From contig NZ_RCVZ01000001.1 of assembly GCF_003668575.1 (NCBI RefSeq), positions 62,001-126,000 on the forward strand: a stretch of 64,000 bases of DNA, in the 5' to 3' direction. A program made the translations under genes and the position numbers. How positions within the stretch are numbered: the stretch's first letter is position 1; each line of letters starts with the position of its first letter. The notes under the pieces were generated by a model. That model had not been told where the DNA came from and did no database searches. It was given only the letters and a program-made list of their open reading frames with translations. Source of the stretch: Falsibacillus albus (lineage in GTDB: Bacteria; Bacillota; Bacilli; Bacillales; DSM-25281). Below, piece after piece: positions 34,849 to 43,399 of this stretch.

Positions 34849-35492
34849 GACGAAATCCCCGGCATATTTGGCCATAGAACCGTGTGCCCTTGTTTCTTCA
34901 ATTCTTCGATGACCTTCATTGGATTCATGGTCTTTACCCTGAAGACCAGGATTTTGTGCTGTTCACTATCCTTGTCAGGGTAGACAAGGACACTGTGGAC
35001 ATTGGCATTATGCTTGCGGATGATGCCTGAGACCTCATAAAGCATGCCTGTTTTGTTCGGGACCTTCACTTCGATATGTGATCCAGGTTGGTTTGCCCCT
35101 GTCAGTTCGACCAATGTATACAGCAGGTCCGTTTCGGTGACGATTCCGACCAATTTTTTTTCTTTTGTGATGGGCATGCATCCGATGTGGTGTTCATAGA
35201 ACACCGAAGCGATTTCTTCCACAAAGTCTAATGGATGTCCAGTGATGATGGCTGATTTCATGATCAAGCGCAAAGGTTTATTGATTTCTTCCTCATGCCT
35301 GTTTTCTTGGAAAATGGACGGAGCCGCTTCCTTAACATCCCTGTCGGTAACCAGGCCAATCACTTCTTTTTGTTCATTGACTATCGGAAGATGGCGGATT
35401 TTTTTCTCCCTCATGATTCTGATAGCTGTCCTTATTGTGTCTTCGGGTCCAAGCGTCGTGACATCTTTTTTCATGATTTGTTCAACGAGCAT
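34845..35492 (-). CDS. acuB: AcuB, CBS-ACT regulatory protein
   Basis: A 215-residue protein with two CBS domains (about 1-60, MLVEQIMKKDVTTLGPEDTI; about 75-130, ending VTETDLLYTLVEL) and a C-terminal ACT domain (about 138-215, IEVKVPNKTGMLYEVSGIIR). CBS pairs bind adenine nucleotides and ACT domains bind small ligands, so it probably senses energy or metabolite state for the acu/acs module; its direct action is not established. GGAGAGG gives the start. It is coupled to acuC by a 4-bp overlap. Confidence 0.93.
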   Translation of the reverse strand: MLVEQIMKKDVTTLGPEDTIRTAIRIMREKKIRHLPIVNEQKEVIGLVTDRDVKEAAPSIFQENRHEEEINKPLRLIMKSAIITGHPLDFVEEIASVFYEHHIGCMPITKEKKLVGIVTETDLLYTLVELTGANQPGSHIEVKVPNKTGMLYEVSGIIRKHNANVHSVLVYPDKDSEQHKILVFRVKTMNPMKVIEELKKQGHTVLWPNMPGISS

Positions 35493-35557
35493 CTGTTTCC
35501 TCTCCTACACCTTAGAGATTGATAGAATAATAGTTCGCAGCCTTTTTTACAAGCCTG

Positions 35558-36190
35558 TTAATACATAAAACGGTTCATAAAGCGCAATCGGTCGAATTGT
35601 TGAATGGAATCGTCGTCGATCCTGCTGCCGATGCGGGCCATCAGGCAGTTTGCCGGGTGTGAGCTGATTTCCGGGTCGTCGGTTGCGTACCAGACCAAGC
35701 CGCCTGCGTTCATCATTTTTTCCATTACTTTTCGATATTCCCATACATTCAATCCGGTTCCTTTAAGATCCCAGTGCCAATAATATTCTGTTGTGATAAT
35801 GATGTAATCTTCCATGGCCTCATCCATCATGGAGACACGCAAAAGGCTTTTTCCTACAGAGCTCCCTCTATACTTTGGAATTACTTCGATCGCACCAAGC
35901 TCGATGAGGTTGTCCATTTTTCCCTGTGACCATCGTTCCAATGGATCAGGGTAAAGGTACGTCACATACCCGACTATCGTATTATGATCTCGGGCTATAA
36001 TTATTCTTCCCTCAGGGAGAGCTGCAATTTCAGTCAATGCTTTATGCTGTTGGGAAGGCGGACGGAAGGCCACGAGATCTTCGTGAAAATCCATCTTCTT
36101 CAGTTGATCTGAAGAAATCGGCCCTTCAATTGTTAAGAAGCCTTTTGTTGTTTTTAATTCCATGACATTATATGTTTTTTTATGTTCCAT
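35558..36190 (-). CDS. acuA: Protein acetyltransferase AcuA
   Basis: A 210-residue GNAT-family acetyltransferase, equal in size to B. subtilis AcuA, which inactivates acetyl-CoA synthetase by acetylating its active lysine. The acetyl-CoA loop is in LGAIEVIPKYRGSSVGKSLL (about 107-126, the Q/RxxGxG-type motif). ATG 36190 (MEHKKTYN) has AAGGTGGTG 5 nt upstream; a start at 36223 is not supported. The first gene of acuABC, divergent from acsA. A cre site at 36247-36260 lies where its -35 region should be, so glucose should repress it through CcpA. Confidence 0.94.
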   Translation of the reverse strand: MEHKKTYNVMELKTTKGFLTIEGPISSDQLKKMDFHEDLVAFRPPSQQHKALTEIAALPEGRIIIARDHNTIVGYVTYLYPDPLERWSQGKMDNLIELGAIEVIPKYRGSSVGKSLLRVSMMDEAMEDYIIITTEYYWHWDLKGTGLNVWEYRKVMEKMMNAGGLVWYATDDPEISSHPANCLMARIGSRIDDDSIQQFDRLRFMNRFMY

Positions 36191-36224
36191 TTGGTCACCA
36201 CCTTGTAAAACTTCCATACTCACT

Positions 36225-36260
36225 ATTATACATAATTTCAGATAAATAAAAGCGCTTTCA
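36225..36260 (-). promoter_or_regulatory. acuABC promoter region with cre site
   Basis: On the minus strand a perfect -10 TATAAT lies at 36230-36225, without a good -35. Overlapping the -35 area, TAAAAGCGCTTTCA (36247-36260, as read on the plus strand) matches the CcpA consensus TGWAARCGYTWNCW at 13 of 14 positions. CcpA bound there would block acuABC transcription. The B. subtilis acuABC/acsA pair is known to be CcpA-repressed. Confidence 0.75.
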
Positions 36261-36343
36261 CATCATTGTTCTTTTCATTCTCTTTATCTATTAACATATT
36301 AACAAGGGAATGAGTTGATGAAAACTTAAAAATAGTTAAAAAA

Positions 36344-36372
36344 TTGAGAAAAATACTTTTTTGTACTATAAT
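36344..36372 (+). promoter_or_regulatory. SigA promoter of acsA
   Basis: TTGAGA (36344-36349) and TATAAT (36367-36372) with exactly 17 bp between. The predicted transcript start is near 36379, giving a leader of about 30 nt with AAAGGGGG before the ATG. Confidence 0.85.
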
Positions 36373-36409
36373 ATTAATGTAAATTCATACATAAAGGGGG
36401 ATTCGGCAA

Positions 36410-38128
36410 ATGAAAGTGGAAGCGCTATCACCGACAAATGGAGATTATCAATTAAAGGATTATTCAGACACATATCATTCATTTGACTGGAAAGAAGTGG
36501 AGCGGGAATTCAGCTGGTATGAAACAGGGAAAGTAAATCTTGCATATGAAGCAATCGATCGGCACGCAGAGACCTTTAGAAAAAACAAAGTGGCTCTTTA
36601 TTACCGGGATGCTTCCAGGAACGAAAAGTACACATTCAAGGAAATGAAGGAAGAAAGCAATAAGGCAGCCAATGTTTTCAAAAGCTTTGGAGATGTTGAA
36701 AAAGGGGATCGGGTATTTATTTTCATGCCGCGTTCACCGGAGTTGTATTTTGCTGTTTTGGGAGCCATCAAATTGGGAGCGATTGTTGGTCCGTTATTCG
36801 AAGCATTTATGGAAGGTGCGGTAAAGGATCGTTTGGAGGACAGTGAAGCGAAAGTTCTTGTGACGACCCCCGAGCTTCTTGAAAGGGTTCCTGTAAATGA
36901 GCTTCCTGCATTAAAACACATTTTTTTAGTAGGCGAAAATATTGAAGAAGATGAAAAATATATTGATTTCTTAAGTAAAATGGAAAGCGCCGATCCCCAT
37001 GCCCAAATTGAATGGGTAGAGAGGACGGATGGATTGATCCTTCACTATACATCAGGATCAACCGGCAAGCCAAAAGGTGTCCTGCATGTCCATAATGCCA
37101 TGATCCAGCATTATCAAACGGCTAAATGGGTGCTCGATCTTAATGAGGACGATGTATATTGGTGCACAGCAGACCCCGGCTGGGTAACAGGGACTTCATA
37201 TGGAATATTCGGGCCATGGCTGACCGGCACGTCCAACGTCATTGTCGGCGGACGCTTTAAACCGGAGAATTGGTACAAGACGATCGAAGATTTCGGCATC
37301 TCTGTTTGGTACAGTGCACCAACTGCCTTCCGCATGCTTATGGGGGCAGGGGATGATGTCGTGAAAAAGTTTGATTTGTCCAGCTTGCGCCATGTTTTAA
37401 GTGTAGGAGAACCATTGAACCCTGAAGTCATCCGCTGGGGAATGAAAGTATTTAATTTAAGGATCCATGATACTTGGTGGATGACAGAAACAGGTGCACA
37501 ATTGATATGCAACTATCCAAGCATGGATATCAAACCAGGTTCGATGGGTAAGCCGATCCCCGGAGTCAAGGCTGCAATCATTGATGATCAAGGAAATGAG
37601 CTGCCCCCAAATCGAATGGGGAACCTTGCCATCAAAAAAGGATGGCCATCGATGATGCATACCATTTGGAAAAATGAGCCGAAGTATCAGTCTTATTTCA
37701 TGCCTGGTGATTGGTATGTGTCCGGTGATTCCGCATATATGGATCAGGACGGATATTTCTGGTTCCAAGGCCGCGTCGATGATGTCATCATGACATCGGG
37801 TGAAAGGGTCGGTCCATTTGAAGTGGAGAGTAAGCTGGTCGAGCATCCCGCCATTGCTGAAGCAGGGGTCATCGGAAAGCCGGATCCAGTCCGTGGAGAA
37901 ATCATTAAAGCATTCGTGGCGCTGCGCGATGGCTACGAAACGACCGATGAACTGAAGGAAGAAATACGCCAGTTCGTCAAAAAAGGTCTTGCTGCACATG
38001 CAGCTCCAAGGGAAATTGAGTTCCGCGATAAGCTTCCAAAAACCAGAAGCGGAAAAATCATGCGGAGAGTCTTAAAAGCATGGGAATTGGATTTGCCTAC
38101 AGGGGATTTATCAACAATGGAAGACTAA
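36410..38128 (+). CDS. acsA: Acetyl-CoA synthetase AcsA
   Basis: A 572-residue AMP-forming ligase that turns acetate, ATP and CoA into acetyl-CoA. The P-loop-like LHYTSGSTGKPKGVLH is at about 208-223, WWMTETGAQ (A5) near 354, the hinge region GYFWFQGRVDDVIMTSGERVGP (split here as GYFWFQGRVDDV and IMTSGERVGP) near 447-468, and the A10 motif PKTRSGKIMRR near the end. The A10 lysine counts as residue 549, the site at which AcuA acetylates B. subtilis AcsA. It is divergent from acuABC and carries promoter and cre elements, so both expression and activity are controlled here. Confidence 0.96.
   Translation: MKVEALSPTNGDYQLKDYSDTYHSFDWKEVEREFSWYETGKVNLAYEAIDRHAETFRKNKVALYYRDASRNEKYTFKEMKEESNKAANVFKSFGDVEKGDRVFIFMPRSPELYFAVLGAIKLGAIVGPLFEAFMEGAVKDRLEDSEAKVLVTTPELLERVPVNELPALKHIFLVGENIEEDEKYIDFLSKMESADPHAQIEWVERTDGLILHYTSGSTGKPKGVLHVHNAMIQHYQTAKWVLDLNEDDVYWCTADPGWVTGTSYGIFGPWLTGTSNVIVGGRFKPENWYKTIEDFGISVWYSAPTAFRMLMGAGDDVVKKFDLSSLRHVLSVGEPLNPEVIRWGMKVFNLRIHDTWWMTETGAQLICNYPSMDIKPGSMGKPIPGVKAAIIDDQGNELPPNRMGNLAIKKGWPSMMHTIWKNEPKYQSYFMPGDWYVSGDSAYMDQDGYFWFQGRVDDVIMTSGERVGPFEVESKLVEHPAIAEAGVIGKPDPVRGEIIKAFVALRDGYETTDELKEEIRQFVKKGLAAHAAPREIEFRDKLPKTRSGKIMRRVLKAWELDLPTGDLSTMED
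36417..36430 (+). promoter_or_regulatory. cre site inside the start of acsA
   Basis: TGGAAGCGCTATCA matches the CcpA site TGWAARCGYTWNCW at 13 of 14 positions. It is centred about 45 bp downstream of the predicted transcript start, within codons 3-7, a position suited to roadblock repression by CcpA, as reported for B. subtilis acsA. Confidence 0.75.
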
Positions 38129-38135
38129 AATAAAA

Positions 38136-38231
38136 GGCTCTTTTCTCATACATTGCTGCTATAGCTACTAAAGTAGGATTGTTTAAGCAAAGTTTCAACT
38201 TCAATATAGCGTTTATAGGGAGAAAAGAGCT
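38136..38231. repeat. Short interspersed repeat with terminal inverted repeats, copy A
   Basis: A 96-bp unit bounded by GGCTCTTTTCTC (38136-38147) and GAGAAAAGAGCT (38220-38231), inverted repeats matching at 11 of 12 positions. Its interior (GATTGTTTAAGCAAAG and onward) is shared with copy B at 43304-43395. It has no coding capacity, like a miniature inverted-repeat element or RNA hairpin cassette. Confidence 0.78.
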
Positions 38232-38281
38232 GGAAATCGGCATTAGGATTTTAACAACACTCTTTACGAAAATAGCCAAAT

Positions 38282-38323
38282 AAAAAGAGGAGATCGTGAA
38301 ATTTTCACGATCTCCTCTTTTGT
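38282..38323. terminator. Bidirectional terminator between acsA and the PBP gene
   Basis: AAAAGAGGAGATCGTGAAA pairs perfectly with TTTCACGATCTCCTCTTTT: a 19-bp stem with almost no loop, flanked by A and T tracts. It stands at the 3' side of the PBP gene. Confidence 0.92.
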
Positions 38324-38326
38324 TTA

Positions 38327-41281
38327 TCAAGGATTGTCTTTTGGAGGGGGATCCTGTGTTCCATCCCCCGAGCCTGGTTTTGTTGGATCGGTCTGATCTG
38401 TAGGAGGGGTCGCTGGATCTGTTCCGTCTCCCCCTCCGTTATCTCCTTTACCCGGTTTATCCGGCTTATCTGGCTTATCCGGCTTGTCCGGTTTTGAAGC
38501 AGGTTCTGAACTGCCAATCGATACTACATTAGATGATGAAGATTCCTTTCCTGCAATATCAACGGCCATCACGGTATATTTTCCATTTCCGACATTGGCG
38601 GTATGAGCTGATCCAGAAGAAACCGAAGCAACTTTCTGCATGGAACTTCCGGAAATTTTGTAAACCCTGTAGCCGATGACATCTTTGCTTGGAGAGGATG
38701 TCCAGCTAAGTTTATTGCCGGAGGCACTTGCTTTTACTGCACCAGGAACAGCGCCGTCATCTTCAATTTTATCATCTGGAACTAAAATTTTATTCCATTT
38801 TGGGTTATTTGGTATTAGCTGTCTCGGATCTGGATTTACCATCCAGCCGTTAGTTATTTCTTTTACGAAATCAGGATTCAAGATCAAGCCTGATTTGGAA
38901 AACTCAGCAGGTGTTGTCGGCAATGCAAGATATTTCTTTCCGCCTGCTTCAACGTATTTGCCATCCACCAAGCTATCATCGGTTTCACTCGGAACATATT
39001 TGGCATTGAATAAATCTGTTTCTACCAATCCAGCTTTGCTGCATGCTTCTGAAGGAAGCTTACCTGAAACTGCACAATAGGATCTCTTAACGATTCCTCC
39101 CGGCATTTTAAAGCGTTCCTTAGGATCCATCAAGTTTGGATCAGCATCATAGGCTGCATTGGCCAGCTTGCTCCAAATGCCCAAGTTACGGAGACTGTAT
39201 GATTCACCGCCGCCATGCCTGCTTATGGCAGCTTTTAAATCTTCAGGAATGTCATAGCCTGTCCAGGTCCCCATCGTTACATTTGGATTCGTGGCGACAA
39301 ACCATGAGTCATGCTGATCTTGGGAAGTCCCGGTTTTGCCTGCCCAATCAGTTGAGAACTTCAAGTGGCTAGGAACGGAAGCAGCGGTACCATATTTCAA
39401 TACATCACGCATCATATCGAGCATTAAGTATGAGGTTTGCGGACTGAATACATCCACTGGCTTGCTTTCATGCTTGAAAATCGTCTTTCCATCCTTATCT
39501 GAGATGCTGTCAATCATATACGCATCGACAAATTGTCCCCCATTGGCAAACGTAGCGTATGCATTTACGTTTTCTTCAACTGAAATGCCGTAATGAATTC
39601 CCCCTAATGCCAAGGATCGATGTTGATAGTCTGATGGAATGACAGTAGTTACACCCATTTTCTCGAGGAAATGGGATGACGGATTATCCATTATGCTTAC
39701 GAACGTTTTCATTGCCGGAACGTTATAGGATTTGGCCAGTGCATAACGGGCGGTCACGAGTCCCTTAAAGCTTGTTTCCACATAGTCATGAGGATATACT
39801 TCATTCGGCTTTTGAGGATTCAAAGCCAACCCGACATCAGGCAAAACTGCACCCGGGGCTGATTTGCCCAGTTCCATCGCTGGACCATAATCAACAAGCG
39901 GCTTCATCGTCGATCCATTTGATCGGTGGGATTGTGTTGCATGGTTAAGCTGTTCAGTCTTGAAATCTCTTCCTCCGACAAAGCTCAGGATTTTCCCTGT
40001 TTGGTTTTGTATAAGAATGGCGCCGACCTGCACAGGATTCGGTTTTTGCACCTTTTGTCCAGTTTCCTTATCTGTGATGGTTTCTGTCAGGGTCGGACCA
40101 TATTGATCATAGCTGTCTTTTGCTTTCTGCATTGCATCATAAATATCTTTATTAATCGTTGTATGAATCTTATATCCATTTTGACGAAGGTTGCGGCTCG
40201 CCAATGTTTTATATTTATCTTTGAGTTCATTATCCTTTTTCAAATCTTCTTCGGTATATCCGTCTTTTTTGGCCAGTATTTTCGATATGATATCTGAAGC
40301 TCTGTCTTCAATTTCGAATGTCAGCCAAGGATATTTATCAATTAAACTTGGTTTTGAAGGAATAAAGTCTTTTACTATGTCATAATTCAATGCATCGTGA
40401 TACTGTTTATCGGAAATGAATCCATTGTCGTTCATCCGCTTCAATACGATCTTCATCCGATCAAGGCCAGGCTTCAAACCATCCTCGCTTTTCAGCTTCC
40501 CTTGGTTGGTGAATGGGGTGTATCCATATGGGCTTTGGGGCAGACCGGCAATGAATGCGGCTTGTGGAAGGCTTAAGTCTTTTGCTTCCACACCAAAGAT
40601 GCCTTTTGCAGCTGCTTGCGCTCCTGCGATATTGCGTCCGGAGGAATTTCTTCCGAATGGCGATACATTCAAGTAAGCTTCGAGGATTTCATCTTTATTA
40701 AAGAATTTTTCCAACCGAAGCGCCAATAAAATTTCCTTCGCTTTTCGTTCAAAGGAAACCTCGTTTGTGAGAATTTGGTTTTTTATTAATTGCTGTGTTA
40801 AGGTACTTCCACCTGTTTGAACCGAAGAGTTGGTGAATTCCTGAAACATGGCCCTGAAAATCGATTTTGGAACGACTCCGTGATGCTCATAAAAATATTG
40901 GTCTTCCGTTGCGACTATGGCCTTTTTTAAATATGGAGAAATGTTGTTGATGGAAACTTCTTCACGGTCAATATCAGATCTGAGCTTGCCAAGGTAAACG
41001 TTATTGGCAAAGTAAAGGTTGGAAGTTTCTTCATAATTGTAAATATCTTTTTTCATTTCGCTGTAAGAACGTACAGGCTCTTTTTTTACCAATGAGGCAA
41101 AATAGCCTGCCCCTACGCCGCCGGCGAAAAACGCTCCTGCCACGACAACGATGACGAAGATGAGCAGAAGGTTCCATAATACTCCGTATGTAATTCGTGC
41201 TCCTTTTTGCAGCCGGTTGTTTTGGATTTTATGATATAATGAGCTTATTTTTTCGTTGAATTGGCTCCATTTTTCTTTCAT
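38327..41281 (-). CDS. Class A penicillin-binding protein with fibronectin type III domain
   Basis: A 984-residue bifunctional murein synthase. After a cytoplasmic stretch a membrane helix (about 35-60) leads to the glycosyltransferase domain: EDQYFYEHHGV (catalytic Glu), GGSTLTQQLIKN and NVSPFGR-type motifs. The transpeptidase has SNGSTMKP (S-x-x-K, Ser about 455), the S-x-N triad in AKSYNVPA, and AGKTGTSQ. A fibronectin III-like domain (about 855-930) follows, then a PDK tripeptide repeat and an acidic/Pro/Gly-rich tail of about 55 residues. It polymerises and crosslinks the wall from outside the membrane. Closest in type to PonA-like PBPs, but which paralogue is uncertain. Confidence 0.9.
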   Translation of the reverse strand: MKEKWSQFNEKISSLYHKIQNNRLQKGARITYGVLWNLLLIFVIVVVAGAFFAGGVGAGYFASLVKKEPVRSYSEMKKDIYNYEETSNLYFANNVYLGKLRSDIDREEVSINNISPYLKKAIVATEDQYFYEHHGVVPKSIFRAMFQEFTNSSVQTGGSTLTQQLIKNQILTNEVSFERKAKEILLALRLEKFFNKDEILEAYLNVSPFGRNSSGRNIAGAQAAAKGIFGVEAKDLSLPQAAFIAGLPQSPYGYTPFTNQGKLKSEDGLKPGLDRMKIVLKRMNDNGFISDKQYHDALNYDIVKDFIPSKPSLIDKYPWLTFEIEDRASDIISKILAKKDGYTEEDLKKDNELKDKYKTLASRNLRQNGYKIHTTINKDIYDAMQKAKDSYDQYGPTLTETITDKETGQKVQKPNPVQVGAILIQNQTGKILSFVGGRDFKTEQLNHATQSHRSNGSTMKPLVDYGPAMELGKSAPGAVLPDVGLALNPQKPNEVYPHDYVETSFKGLVTARYALAKSYNVPAMKTFVSIMDNPSSHFLEKMGVTTVIPSDYQHRSLALGGIHYGISVEENVNAYATFANGGQFVDAYMIDSISDKDGKTIFKHESKPVDVFSPQTSYLMLDMMRDVLKYGTAASVPSHLKFSTDWAGKTGTSQDQHDSWFVATNPNVTMGTWTGYDIPEDLKAAISRHGGGESYSLRNLGIWSKLANAAYDADPNLMDPKERFKMPGGIVKRSYCAVSGKLPSEACSKAGLVETDLFNAKYVPSETDDSLVDGKYVEAGGKKYLALPTTPAEFSKSGLILNPDFVKEITNGWMVNPDPRQLIPNNPKWNKILVPDDKIEDDGAVPGAVKASASGNKLSWTSSPSKDVIGYRVYKISGSSMQKVASVSSGSAHTANVGNGKYTVMAVDIAGKESSSSNVVSIGSSEPASKPDKPDKPDKPDKPGKGDNGGGDGTDPATPPTDQTDPTKPGSGDGTQDPPPKDNP

Positions 41282-41365
41282 TTCATCATTCCCCCTAAAA
41301 TCACAACCATTATAGCATATTATATGAAGAGATATGACAAAGTTCTCTATATTTCTTCATTTAGT

Positions 41366-41394
41366 TTGACAATATTTTTAAAATGTGATAAAAA
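41366..41394 (+). promoter_or_regulatory. Promoter of tyrS
   Basis: A perfect -35 TTGACA (41366-41371), 17 bp, then TAAAAA (41389-41394) as a weak -10. Transcription would start near 41401, just before the T-box leader. Confidence 0.65.
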
Positions 41395-41419
41395 AATTTT
41401 ATCTGATAAAATTCAATAG

Positions 41420-41652
41420 TAGGCAATGACAGGTTAAAGTAGTCAGCTATCACTGCAGTTTAGAGAGTCGGTGGACGGTGCAAACCGATGCAAATAGATT
41501 GATGAATTACAACTTAGAGCTTTTGCTGTGAAAACGAAAGTAGCAGCAAACGGATATTCCGTTATCGAATTCAAGTGAAGAATCATTTGATTCTTAAGTT
41601 GGGTGGTACCGCGCTTCAAGCGTCCCTGCATTTTCAGGGATGCTTTTTTTAT
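41420..41652 (+). promoter_or_regulatory. Tyrosyl T-box riboswitch leader of tyrS
   Basis: The conserved T-box GGGTGGTACCGCG lies at 41601-41613. About 90 nt before, in the stem I specifier-loop context GAATTACAACTTAGAGC, TAC (41508-41510) is the likely specifier for tRNA-Tyr. A terminator follows: GCGTCCCTG pairs with CAGGGATGC around ATTTT, with T7 (41617-41650). Uncharged tRNA-Tyr should stabilise the antiterminator and raise tyrS expression. B. subtilis tyrS is the founding example of this control. Confidence 0.94.
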
Positions 41653-41659
41653 TGGATGA

Positions 41660-42958
<1,299 letters not shown>

Positions 42959-42974
42959 TGTGAATGATAGCTAT

Positions 42975-43240
42975 TTTTGGAACTATAGTTGTTTTCAGCA
43001 GCTAGTTTGAAACTAATTCATCCTAAGGTGTTGTTGATTGGAGTGGAAGGTGCGAGACTCCGGAGGGAACAGCGGGGCAGGATAAGACCCCGCAGCGGAG
43101 CGAGGAGGAGAAAGGAGGAAGTTCGATTAAGTTCGGCACGTCGTGTGCCAACATCGAACGACCTCACCTCGTGTGAGGCCCCTCGGAAAGTGAGCATCCT
43201 GCAGTGGAAATCAACCTTACACAAACTTTACGAAAAGAGT
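42975..43240 (+). repeat. Dispersed Bacillus-type repeat, longest copy in the window
   Basis: About 265 bp, GC-richer than the flanks, running from TTGTTGATTGGAGTGGAAGG, through CGAGACTCC, a GACCCCGCAGCGGAGCGAGG core and CCCCTCGGAAAGTGAGCATC, to TGCAGTGGAAATCAACC and TTTACGAAAAGAG. The two ends are partly inverted (GTTGATT.../...AATCAAC). Parts recur at 28743, 50880, 51805 and 55600. No protein is encoded; the 84-codon frame inside has repeat-derived composition. Confidence 0.8.
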
Positions 43241-43243
43241 TAA

Positions 43244-43285
43244 AAACAAAGAGTCCGTCCCAGACCGGGATGGACTCTTTGTTGT
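43244..43285 (+). terminator. Displaced terminator of tyrS
   Basis: ACAAAGAGTCC, with GTCCC, pairs with GGGAT and GGACTCTTTGT around a 5-nt loop. It has a modest T-tail. It is the first strong hairpin downstream of tyrS, after the repeat. Confidence 0.75.
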
Positions 43286-43303
43286 GAAAAACTTTAATAA
43301 AAA

Positions 43304-43395
43304 GGCTCTTTCCTCAAACATTGTTGCTCTAATAAAGTATGATTGTTTAAGCAAAGCTTCAGCTTCAAAATAGCGTATATAGGGAGAAAAGAGCT
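43304..43395. repeat. Short interspersed repeat with terminal inverted repeats, copy B
   Basis: A 92-bp relative of 38136-38231: ends GGCTCTTTCCTC and GAGAAAAGAGCT, with an interior 5-bp gap and scattered substitutions. Read on the minus strand, the ends pair and the right-hand arm leads into T5, so this copy could act as terminator of the pyruvate oxidase gene ending at 43400. Confidence 0.76.
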
Positions 43396-43399
43396 GGAA

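Noticed and set aside
42989-43243. 84-codon ORF inside the dispersed repeat
   Set aside because: Arginine/serine-rich product of a GC-rich repeat, not seen as a conserved frame in the other copies.
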